Below, one piece after another: positions 7,070 to 13,519 of a stretch of DNA of 13,519 nucleotides. The stretch comes from Verrucomicrobiota bacterium (GTDB lineage Bacteria > Verrucomicrobiota > Verrucomicrobiia > Verrucomicrobiales > DEV007). Within the stretch, counting starts at the first letter, position 1, and every line of letters starts with the position of its first letter. The stretch lies in contig JAADHD010000346.1 of the NCBI GenBank assembly GCA_013152075.1, positions 1 to 13,519 on the forward strand, in the 5' to 3' direction. The position numbers were made by a program, and so were the translations under genes. The notes under the pieces were generated by a model. It was not told the DNA's origin. It saw only the letters and a list, made by a program, of their open reading frames with translations, and did no database searches.

Positions 7070-10000
7070 AATTATCGCGCGTTTCGAGGCGGAGCGGCAG
7101 GCTCTAGCGCTGATGGATCACCCGAACATCGCCAGGGTGTTGGATGCGGGAACCGAGGAGGGGAGTGGTCTGCCGTATTTTGTGATGGAGTTGGTCGATG
7201 GGAAATCGATCACTGAATACTGTGATGACAAAAAATTGTCGACCCGCGCGCGACTTGAATTGTTTATGCAGGTTTGCCAGGCTATTCAACACGCTCACCA
7301 GAAAGGCATCGTTCATCGTGATATCAAGCCGCCCAATGTGCTAGTGACGGTGATCGATGACAAAGCGACGCCAAAGGTGATCGATTTTGGAATTGCCAAA
7401 GCAATGGGGCCTGCCCTGACGGATAAAACCCTTTTTACCACCGCTGGCCAGATAATAGGCACGCCCAATTACATGAGCCCGGAACAGGCGGAATTTAATC
7501 CGATCGACATTGATACCCGCAGCGATATCTATTCGCTCGGTGTGTTGCTTTACGAATTGCTCAGCGGCAAAACACCGCACGACCCGGCCAAATTGAAACA
7601 GGCAGGACTTGAAGAAGTCCTGAGAATCGTGCGGGAGGACGAGCCGCCGAAGCCAAGCACACTGGTAGGAAAAATCGAACCTAACACAGCTGAAACAGTG
7701 GCGAATCGACGGGGTACAAAAGTGGAAAAACTTACCCATGCTTTACGTGGTGATTTGGACTGGATTGTGATGAAAGCGATCGAGAAGGACCGCAGTCGTC
7801 GTTATGAAACCGCCAATGCCTTTGCAGTCGATATCGGGCGTTTTCTGAATGATGAGTTGGTCGAAGCGAGCCCACCCTCGGCGATTTATCGGGTGCGAAA
7901 ATTTGCCAAACGAAACCGGGGCTTGCTAGCCGCGACATCAGGGGTGGCGCTGGTATTGATTGCGGGAATTGTGATGAGTACGCGTGAAGCCATCCGGGCC
8001 AATCGGGCGGAAGAGGAAGCGCTCACCGCTCGTGCTGATGCGGAAAAACTCATCACTTACATGATGGATGATCTCAGTGGTAAGCTGAAAAAAGTCGGTA
8101 AACTTGAACTGATGGAAGGGGTTGAGAATGCGGTTGGGGAGTATTTTGAGCATTCATCAGATACTGGCGCTGTTAGGAAAATATCAACTGGAGGCAAAGC
8201 ATCGAATCTTCTGAAAAAAAGCGAAACCTACCGCAAGCAAGGTAGGGTGAGCAACGCTATTGAAGTTGCATCGGAGGCCGCTGCGATTTACCAGATTCTT
8301 TATAACAAAGAATCTGAAAAGCATCTCTTTGATCTCACGAACGCTTTACGAATTAAAAGCGAACTGCAATTGCTGGCGCGTAACATCTCATCTGCATCGG
8401 AAACGCGCCGATTTGCTTTGGGCTTGTTCGAATCAATGGAGGAGAGCCATGTGAAGAGTAAGGAAGAACTCAGCGTATACGCTCGACTTCTCACCGGCGA
8501 TGCTACCTACCTGTATGCTCAGGATCGTGAATTTGAGAAGGCCCAGAAAAGGATGCGAGCTGCTTTACGCATTATGCTCGATTTGGTTCTCCAGAATCCG
8601 GATTGGGATGAAGCGAAGATCTGGTACGCACGGGCCCGTTATGTAGGCGCATATGACCTGGAACTTGGTTTAACGTCTGGTTGGGCTGATTTCAGTGAGG
8701 CGGGTAATTCACAAGAACTTCTCATGGAAGTTGTGAATAAAAATCCTAATGATTATAGACTGCGGGCTGAGGTTATTCGTAATTTGATTTATTCTTTGCC
8801 GTTTGGAGAATCTCTTATAAGAATCATCGCTCTTGCGAAGAAGGGTGAGGGGCTGGATCCTGTGGTGCTCGCACAGGAGCTTGTAACCCATGACCCTAGC
8901 AATCTGGAATGGGAAAATCTTTTATGTGTGGCCTATTTGCAAGTTGGATACCATCTTGCTGAAGGAGATCGAAAGGAAGCGTCGTTGCCCTATCTTGATA
9001 AAGCGATTGAGGCACTTGAGGATTTGAATAAAACAGAAGTTGGTGAGTCTACGATTTCCGTATTGGGAGAGGCCTATTCCGAGCGTGGTTTTGCTAGGCA
9101 TGTTCTGGGGGATCAGGAAGGCGCAGTTGCAGATTACAATAGAGGAATCGAAATTTTGGAAGCAAAGATGGGTTTAGTCAGATCTGATGCGAACTGGGCA
9201 AACCAGCTTGCGGAATTGCACTTCCGCCTCGCATCAGAGCTCGATGACAATTCGGAGGCCGTTCGACATCTGCAAAAGGCAAAAGAAATAATGGAACCCG
9301 TGGTTGATAAAATGCCAGACCATAGCTGGGCGAATCGAACTTTGATGTACATACAAAACGGACTCGCGAGACAGAAAGAAAAACAGGGTGATTATGAGGG
9401 AGCTGCAATATACTTGGAGGAAGCCTTGGCTATTTGTGCTCACTTTGAATCTACACAAACGGCATGGGATTGGCGTTATGCCAATATGCAAGGGCGAGCA
9501 TCAATAAATGCCCAGCGGCTTGGCGATTGGGAGCGAGCTATCGATTTGAGATCGAGTGAATTTGATCGCCGAAAACATTTTCTAACCAACGAGAGGGAGG
9601 ATGATATTGCTATCACAATAAAGTCTCTCACCGCGTCGATGAATTACTTGTGTTTGTTAGCCACGGAACACAAGCCTGATTTACTCATCACACTTGCGAA
9701 GGAAATGCCGTTTATTGAAGAGCGAATTGGGTCTGTGCTTGAGAGTTCCCCTCATTTGGGGAATACCTATGAAAGTGTCGCCCGGCTTTATAGAAACCTG
9801 TATGCGGGATTTTCAAAGGGTGGCGATTTTGAGAAATCCGAAGCTTTTATTCTCAAGGCTATCAACTGGCAGGAAAAACTTTGTAACATGCCGGACAAGG
9901 ATTTACTAAATAATCACCGGGTGCTAGCTTCTTATCATTGGACTTTGGTAAATTTTTATCGCCAGCAAAAACGTGAGCAAGAGTCCCTGCCTCACTACCA

Positions 10001-10556
10001 TAGCACCATTGAAGCCAGACGAGTCGCTTTCGATAACGGCGATCTGAAAGAAAGCGCGAGTATTGTTTCTGCTCTCTATTCAACAGCCAAGCTGGAAGAA
10101 AAATTTGGTTTTGTCGAAGAGAGTGTGATAACGCGACGCAAAATATTTGAAATTTATGCTGCGACTCCTGTGGAAACTTACAAATCCTGGTCAGCCATAG
10201 CCAAGGGTATCATTCCTGCCGCATGGGAGTTAGAGGGATTGCATCACGAGAAAAAGAAGCAATGGGCAAAGGCTGAAGATAGTTATCAAAAGAGTCTCAA
10301 ATTTTGGTTGGAGCCGGGGGTGCAATCGTACGGCGAGATCAGTGGGCGAATAATGGCAACACGTGCCAAAGTTCGTCTAGCTTCTCTCTACGCCAAGACG
10401 AAACGTGGTACTGATCCGCAACGCTATCAATGGTGTCGAGAGGTGCTAGAGACCTTACAAGTTGAAGAGGACAAGGGCACGCTTAGTTCGAATTTGAAAT
10501 GGGTCTTCAATTCATCCCAAGCGGTTCTTAAGAATCAAAGAAAGAAGAGCGAGTAG
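7029..10556 (+). CDS. Second membrane Ser/Thr protein kinase with TPR-like C-terminal region (main part, lacks its N-lobe start)
   Basis: The open frame of 1175 codons starts at a GTG that is really an internal Val codon of VAIK; the true N-terminus is encoded at 6689-7021 in another frame. Numbering from the GTG: Lys4 is the ATP-binding lysine; HRDIKPPN has catalytic Asp98; DFG is at 119-121; GTPNYMSPEQ is at 144-153. The kinase C-lobe ends near 280 and a membrane helix spans about 299-316. The long remainder is helical with degenerate TPR-like units, such as YSERGFARHVLGDQEGAVAD and GDYEGAAIYLEEALAI. It differs from the regular 42-residue TPRs of the first kinase, so the two probably sense different ligands. 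Its long intact frame means the break is recent or artefactual. If translated only from 7029 it would lack the glycine loop and be impaired. Confidence 0.88.
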   Translation: MAIKVIRPGMGSDEIIARFEAERQALALMDHPNIARVLDAGTEEGSGLPYFVMELVDGKSITEYCDDKKLSTRARLELFMQVCQAIQHAHQKGIVHRDIKPPNVLVTVIDDKATPKVIDFGIAKAMGPALTDKTLFTTAGQIIGTPNYMSPEQAEFNPIDIDTRSDIYSLGVLLYELLSGKTPHDPAKLKQAGLEEVLRIVREDEPPKPSTLVGKIEPNTAETVANRRGTKVEKLTHALRGDLDWIVMKAIEKDRSRRYETANAFAVDIGRFLNDELVEASPPSAIYRVRKFAKRNRGLLAATSGVALVLIAGIVMSTREAIRANRAEEEALTARADAEKLITYMMDDLSGKLKKVGKLELMEGVENAVGEYFEHSSDTGAVRKISTGGKASNLLKKSETYRKQGRVSNAIEVASEAAAIYQILYNKESEKHLFDLTNALRIKSELQLLARNISSASETRRFALGLFESMEESHVKSKEELSVYARLLTGDATYLYAQDREFEKAQKRMRAALRIMLDLVLQNPDWDEAKIWYARARYVGAYDLELGLTSGWADFSEAGNSQELLMEVVNKNPNDYRLRAEVIRNLIYSLPFGESLIRIIALAKKGEGLDPVVLAQELVTHDPSNLEWENLLCVAYLQVGYHLAEGDRKEASLPYLDKAIEALEDLNKTEVGESTISVLGEAYSERGFARHVLGDQEGAVADYNRGIEILEAKMGLVRSDANWANQLAELHFRLASELDDNSEAVRHLQKAKEIMEPVVDKMPDHSWANRTLMYIQNGLARQKEKQGDYEGAAIYLEEALAICAHFESTQTAWDWRYANMQGRASINAQRLGDWERAIDLRSSEFDRRKHFLTNEREDDIAITIKSLTASMNYLCLLATEHKPDLLITLAKEMPFIEERIGSVLESSPHLGNTYESVARLYRNLYAGFSKGGDFEKSEAFILKAINWQEKLCNMPDKDLLNNHRVLASYHWTLVNFYRQQKREQESLPHYHSTIEARRVAFDNGDLKESASIVSALYSTAKLEEKFGFVEESVITRRKIFEIYAATPVETYKSWSAIAKGIIPAAWELEGLHHEKKKQWAKAEDSYQKSLKFWLEPGVQSYGEISGRIMATRAKVRLASLYAKTKRGTDPQRYQWCREVLETLQVEEDKGTLSSNLKWVFNSSQAVLKNQRKKSE

Positions 10557-10615
10557 AGAGTATAAGTTGTGAATCCCAGGAAGAAGTAAGATCTGATGTG
10601 GCGATGCTGCATCCT

Positions 10616-10632
10616 ATTGGTAAGCAACCAAT
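10616..10632. terminator. Small hairpin between the convergent kinase and sigma genes
   Basis: ATTGGT (10616-10621) pairs with ACCAAT (10627-10632) across a five-base loop, about 60 bases after the kinase stop. There is no T tract, so terminator function is doubtful. A second small stem, CGCTT/AAGCG at 10682-10695, overlaps the sigma gene's stop codon. Confidence 0.2.
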
Positions 10633-10684
10633 CTATGGCGAAAGTGAGTTTTGTGAAATGAAAAATAGATATTCTCTTACTCGC

Positions 10685-11419
10685 TTACCCAAGCGCTTCA
10701 AGTAAACTGCCGAGTTCTTCTTTCACTGAAACCCCGCCTTTACTATTCAAGGTTTGGGCGACTTCATCTTCCAGTAACTTGCGATAGCGTTCGCGTAGTC
10801 GCTTCACCTTGATTTTCACATTGTTTTCGGTGATATCCAGTTGGGTGGCGATCTCTCCGTAAGGAGCGCCACCTCCTGTTGCTAGAAAAGGTTTGAGAAT
10901 GTTGAATTCTTCTTGTTTGTCTTTTTTTATGTAATCACCACGCATCCGTTGAATTACTTTTTCAAGGAAGGTCAGTGCCCATTGACGGTCAAAGGCAGTC
11001 TCGGGTGTGAGGCCGTCATCCGTCGGCACATGAACATGCTGTCCATTTTCGTTGGTTTCATCAATGGATACAAGGGCGACTCCGCCGCCGCGTTTTTGTG
11101 CTTGGCTGGCCCGGTATTCCTTGGCTCGGTATTTCTTCAATGCATCGAGTAGGAAAGTCCTCATCCGCCCCTTGCTCTGATCAGCGGCGTCCATGTAGCG
11201 TTTTTCATTCACTACAGCGAAAAATCCCTGGATGGTATCTTCCGCATCTTCAATCGAAGCGCCACTTCTAATCAGAAAAGTAAGCAATGGTTTTCGGTAG
11301 GATTCGCAGAGAGTGCTGAGAGCGTTGAATGCGAGCGTCTCTTCGCTGCGGTCCTTGGCCTGAAGGATCAAGGTCCAACGAGTTACTGGGAAGGAGTTGT
11401 TGTCTGTGGAATTTACCAT
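10685..11419 (-). CDS. ECF-type RNA polymerase sigma factor of the kinase-associated PVC kind
   Basis: This 244-residue protein directs RNA polymerase to a dedicated promoter set. The N-terminal FPVTRWTLIL and the region-2 motif EDAEDTIQGFF (57-67) are typical of the ECF sigma factors common in Planctomycetes and Verrucomicrobia. Region 4 is a helix-turn-helix at about 187-215 (PYGEIATQLDITENNVKIKV, then RLRERYRKLL). The family often ends in a short tail with EEL, as here. Related ECF groups were described in Planctomycetes as genomically linked to Ser/Thr kinases. Here the kinase operon converges from the other side with a gap of 128 bases. No typical anti-sigma gene is adjacent, so control by phosphorylation is possible but not shown. 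The gene immediately upstream is the broken small membrane protein. The ATG at 11417-11419 has only a weak GGCGG in front of it. Confidence 0.9.
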   Translation of the reverse strand: MVNSTDNNSFPVTRWTLILQAKDRSEETLAFNALSTLCESYRKPLLTFLIRSGASIEDAEDTIQGFFAVVNEKRYMDAADQSKGRMRTFLLDALKKYRAKEYRASQAQKRGGGVALVSIDETNENGQHVHVPTDDGLTPETAFDRQWALTFLEKVIQRMRGDYIKKDKQEEFNILKPFLATGGGAPYGEIATQLDITENNVKIKVKRLRERYRKLLEDEVAQTLNSKGGVSVKEELGSLLEALG

Positions 11420-11498
11420 CCGCCGGGTATTAATTTTTTTGATTCAGACATTCCGGTATATTAAGCGTGGCTTCACTATCCGGAAAAGATTTTTTTTG

Positions 11499-11694
11499 TC
11501 ATCGGAGTGAGTCGTTGAATTCAAAGATTTCATCTGTAGCTTTGATCCGTGCCTTAGCCGCAGCTGTTTGCAGTTCCAGCAGCAGCTTTTTTGAGATCAG
11601 CCTGCTCAATGAATTGTTCCGTCTGGCTGGACAGCTCTTTGCTCTGAAACCAAATCGCGATCACGATTCCTGCCAACGCCAAGCGGAAGAACAG
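11499..11694 (-). pseudogene. Broken gene for a small single-pass membrane protein
   Basis: Two minus-strand frames together read as a protein. The first part encodes a membrane helix and polar segment (FRLALAGIVIAIWFQ, then SKELSSQTEQFIEQADLKK) but stops at 11554-11556. The second part (ELQTAAAKARIKATDEIFEF, ending at a TGA at 11499-11501) lies in the next frame. Removing one A from the run of six A on the minus strand just after the Asp-Leu codons, near 11590, joins them into one frame of about 65 residues. No ATG is found at the 5' end before an in-frame stop at 11731-11733; CTG or TTG codons are possible, or the start is lost. It lies 80 bases upstream of the sigma gene on the same strand, so it could have been its operon partner. 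The plus-strand ORF over the same bases is Ser-rich and less convincing. Confidence 0.5.
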
Positions 11695-11713
11695 ACTACT
11701 AGGATGAAATGAA

Positions 11714-11750
11714 TTGACAAAGCACCTATGTTAAAACATTGTTATAACAT
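11714..11750 (+). promoter_or_regulatory. Promoter/operator region of the toxin-antitoxin operon
   Basis: A perfect TTGACA (-35-like) lies at 11714-11719, but no good -10 box follows at 17 bases. The following bases hold two inverted repeats: ATGTT/AACAT at 11728-11739 and the perfect palindrome TGTTATAACA ending at 11749, abutting the antitoxin ATG. Paired sites of this kind suit binding by the AbrB-type antitoxin and autorepression of the operon, which is usual for these modules. Confidence 0.45.
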
Positions 11751-11973
11751 GACGAAGACCATCTCTAAGATTGGAAACTCTCAGGGTATCAGTTTGGACA
11801 AGGCTCTGCTCGAACAACTTGGGCTCCACGTAGGCTCAAAGGTTCACCTCACCCTTTCGGGGCGTTCCATCGTGCTGACACCTGCCGAAGGAACTCTTCC
11901 AGACAAGGCTTTCCAGGATTCCAAGAAAAAGGTGAACGAAAAATATGCCGAGCTTTTTAAGCGCTTGGCATAA
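11749..11973 (+). CDS. AbrB/MazE-type antitoxin of a Doc module
   Basis: I chose the ATG at 11749 (74 residues) because the family starts at M-T-K-T-I; the ATG at 11728 would add seven residues encoded by the operator palindromes. The first 45 residues are a SpoVT/AbrB swapped-hairpin DNA-binding domain: TKTISKIGNSQGISLDKALL, then GLHVGSKVHLTLSGRSIVL and TPAE. The C-terminal tail, with KKKVNEKYAELFKRLA, is the expected toxin-binding helix. The protein should neutralise the toxin encoded 12 bases downstream and repress the operon through the palindromes before its start. It has no good Shine-Dalgarno. It is a complete, normal-length member. Confidence 0.87.
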   Translation: MTKTISKIGNSQGISLDKALLEQLGLHVGSKVHLTLSGRSIVLTPAEGTLPDKAFQDSKKKVNEKYAELFKRLA

Positions 11974-11985
11974 TTCCCACTTTTT

Positions 11986-12390
11986 ATGGCTCGAAATAAC
12001 GAGTATCAGTTTTTAACGTTGGAGCAAGTAGTTGAACTTCACACGGTATCGATACAAATTGAGGGTGGAAGTGGTGGCATTCGAGATCAAGCAGTTCTGG
12101 AGTCTGCCGCTGCTGCCCCCCAGGCAACGTTTGGAGAAGAATTTCTTCATCAAAGCATCGAGGAGGTCGCCGCTGCATATTTGTATTACCTTTGCCAAAA
12201 CCATCCTTTTATCGATGGAAACAAACGCACGGCTATTCGTGCGGCACTCATTTTTCTAGATACCCATGGTGTAGAGCTTACAGCCAGCATTGATGCATTG
12301 GAGGATCTGACATTGGGAGTGGCAAAGGGCAATGTGGGAAAAAAAGAAATCACCCGGTTTTTTCAAAATCAACAAAACAAATCATCGTAG
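11986..12390 (+). CDS. doc: Doc-type toxin (death-on-curing, Fic fold)
   Basis: This 134-residue protein has the Doc/Fic active-site motif HPFIDGNKRTAI (His73, Phe75, Asp77, Asn79, Lys80, Arg81), close to H-x-F-x-D-x-N-K-R of phage P1 Doc. P1 Doc is a kinase that inactivates elongation factor Tu by phosphorylating a threonine; this homologue probably does the same. The N-terminal FLTLEQVVELHTVSI and IRDQAVLESAAAAPQATFG match the family, and length is normal (P1 Doc has 126). The gene follows the antitoxin by 12 bases, giving the usual antitoxin-first order. All active-site residues are present, so it should be toxic without its partner. In this window it may simply stabilise the locus. Confidence 0.92.
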   Translation: MARNNEYQFLTLEQVVELHTVSIQIEGGSGGIRDQAVLESAAAAPQATFGEEFLHQSIEEVAAAYLYYLCQNHPFIDGNKRTAIRAALIFLDTHGVELTASIDALEDLTLGVAKGNVGKKEITRFFQNQQNKSS

Positions 12391-12544
12391 TATGGTTTCT
12401 GGAAATTTGACCCAATTCCACTCCACCGGTTATAAATTTTTCGTCCTTTCAACTGAATAGTTGCTAGGCGCTTTTTTGGCTAGGGCGGGCTGAATTTGTG
12501 TTGTGCTTGATTTCATGGTTGGAGTGAAAGGGTTCGAGGGCAAA

Positions 12545-12561
12545 GTTATCGCCCTGATAAC
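12545..12561 (-). terminator. Hairpin after the cytochrome gene
   Basis: GTTATC (12545-12550) and GATAAC (12556-12561) form a perfect six-pair stem with a five-base loop, 20 bases after the minus-strand cytochrome stop. Read on the minus strand it is followed only by TTTG, so it is at best a weak intrinsic terminator. The rest of 12391-12580 shows no convincing gene. Confidence 0.3.
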
Positions 12562-12580
12562 CTGACCGCTGTCGATGCAG

Positions 12581-13519
12581 CTACTTTTTCTGCCCTTTCC
12601 CCTGCTTGATAAAAGCAACCAGCAACTCGAGTTCTTTCGCCGACAGGATAGCTTTGAAACTTGGCATGGGTACCAGCGCGTAGCCATCGACAATATCGTG
12701 CTGCGGATCGATCACCGAGCGTTTGATGTATTCGGCATCCACGATCAACTCATGACTTTGCCCTTTTACCAGTACCTTTTCAGTTTTCCCCCAAAGCCCC
12801 TTGAAGCTTGGCCCGATCATCTTCAAGCCGTTGAGCGAATGACAAGCACTGCAATACTGTGTGTATAACAATTCTCCCGTTACTTTTTGCTTTTTCATCA
12901 TCAGCCCCTTGCGGCCAGTCAAATCCAAAGTCACGCGAAAGGATCGCTTGCCCACTGGAAGCGTTAACGCGGAATTATCAGCCAACCACGTCACCCCTTC
13001 TCCTGGAGTCACCGCTTCCTTGGCAAAGCCCGTCGTCGAAAAATAGACTTCCTTCTTGCGATTCTTTGCCAACTCGTATTCGATCGTAACTTGATTTTTC
13101 GCCTCGCTCCATAGACGCATAGCGACTTGATGCCCGTCAATCTCGGCTTGAAACACTGGAGCCTCTCGACCCTTCCTGCGGTAGCCAGTGAAAACCGTAT
13201 CCTTGGGTTCTCGGCTAGCATCGCCAAAACGTAAAGGCGAGCGCAAAAGGTTCAGCTCGACCCTAGCCCCTCGAATGGAACAAGGGTTTCCTCCGCGCCC
13301 TTTCAATTCACCGTCTAGATTAAGGAATCCGCCAGTCCAGATATACAAAGGCGTCAGGGAGACGCTATCCAGCACATAGTTAAATTGGTTAGGGTAGCCA
13401 ACTGCAATGCCTCGAGATGGGGTTTCTTGCAATGCAACTCGATACACCAAAGGTCGGTCGTCCACATTTAAATCCACCGCACTCGCTGCTTGAGCCAGCA
13501 ACAATAAAACAACGCTACT
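12581..13519 (-). CDS. Secreted monohaem cytochrome c protein with beta-rich N-terminal domain, 5' partial
   Basis: The frame is open to the window edge. The visible N-terminus (SSVVLLLLAQAASAVDLNVD) is the core and cleavage site of a signal peptide, so the start codon is probably only a few codons beyond 13519. Numbering from the TTG at 13504: residues about 35-200 are beta-rich, with NYVLDSVSLTPLYIWTGGF and GRGGNP, similar to a domain in secreted haem proteins and sugar dehydrogenases of Verrucomicrobia and Planctomycetes. A class I cytochrome c domain follows at about 208-303: CSACH (Cys218, Cys221, His222) binds haem, and Met280 in VPMPSFKAILSAKELELLV is the likely sixth ligand. It should carry electrons in the periplasm, perhaps from a dehydrogenase encoded outside the window. 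No partner is visible here. Confidence 0.87.
   Translation of the reverse strand, partial: SSVVLLLLAQAASAVDLNVDDRPLVYRVALQETPSRGIAVGYPNQFNYVLDSVSLTPLYIWTGGFLNLDGELKGRGGNPCSIRGARVELNLLRSPLRFGDASREPKDTVFTGYRRKGREAPVFQAEIDGHQVAMRLWSEAKNQVTIEYELAKNRKKEVYFSTTGFAKEAVTPGEGVTWLADNSALTLPVGKRSFRVTLDLTGRKGLMMKKQKVTGELLYTQYCSACHSLNGLKMIGPSFKGLWGKTEKVLVKGQSHELIVDAEYIKRSVIDPQHDIVDGYALVPMPSFKAILSAKELELLVAFIKQGKGQKK

Noticed and set aside
11467..11712. Plus-strand 81-codon ORF with a Ser/Phe-rich product
   Set aside because: The opposite strand reads as a better protein across the same bases (membrane helix plus charged helix), and the plus-strand product looks like its reverse-complement shadow.
12430..12516. 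Minus-strand 28-codon ORF after the cytochrome gene (starts M-K-S-S-T-T-Q)
   Set aside because: No ribosome site, no recognisable family, and too short to support; it could be chance or the start of a lost gene.
1..13519. CRISPR arrays, tRNA or rRNA genes, insertion sequences
   Set aside because: No short regularly spaced repeats, cloverleaf with a T-arm, rRNA signature or transposase motif was found by eye on either strand.

Overview
The window reads like an accessory, signalling-rich stretch of a Verrucomicrobiota genome, or a close relative in the Planctomycetes-Verrucomicrobia group. This is inferred from protein architecture, not from a database search. The indicators are large Ser/Thr kinases (N-terminal zinc ribbon, kinase, one membrane helix, periplasmic TPR region), a nearby ECF sigma factor of the type often linked to such kinases, and a secreted c-type cytochrome with a beta-rich N-terminal part familiar from PVC-group secreted haem proteins.

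Layout. Positions 1-1218 (+) hold the 3' part of a glutamate carboxypeptidase II-like M28 peptidase. Positions 1379-2826 (-) hold a TIR-FHA protein, an overlapping unrecognised small ORF and the N-lobe of a truncated Ser/Thr kinase. Positions 2894-3334 (+) encode a small basic protein with an internal duplication. Positions 3431-10556 (+) form an apparent operon: a kinase with kinesin-light-chain-type TPRs, a small secreted protein with a frameshift, and a second kinase that is frameshifted just before its ATP-binding lysine. Positions 10685-11419 (-) encode an ECF sigma factor that converges on the kinases. Just upstream of the sigma gene is a broken minus-strand gene for a small membrane protein (11499-11694). 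Positions 11749-12390 (+) are an AbrB/MazE-type antitoxin with a Doc (Fic-fold) toxin. Positions 12581-13519 (-) are a secreted monohaem cytochrome c that runs off the window.

How it may work together. The two kinases should sit in the inner membrane with the kinase inside and the TPRs outside. The TIR-FHA protein joins a phosphothreonine-binding domain to a TIR domain that keeps the glutamate used by NAD-cleaving TIRs. A kinase-to-FHA-to-TIR route is a reasonable hypothesis, but nothing in the sequence proves it. Three reading-frame breaks lie in or beside A runs (about 6629-6635, 7019-7031 and the minus-strand gene near 11590). Either the assembly has homopolymer errors or this locus is decaying; raw reads would decide. 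If they are errors, the second kinase and the small secreted protein are intact.
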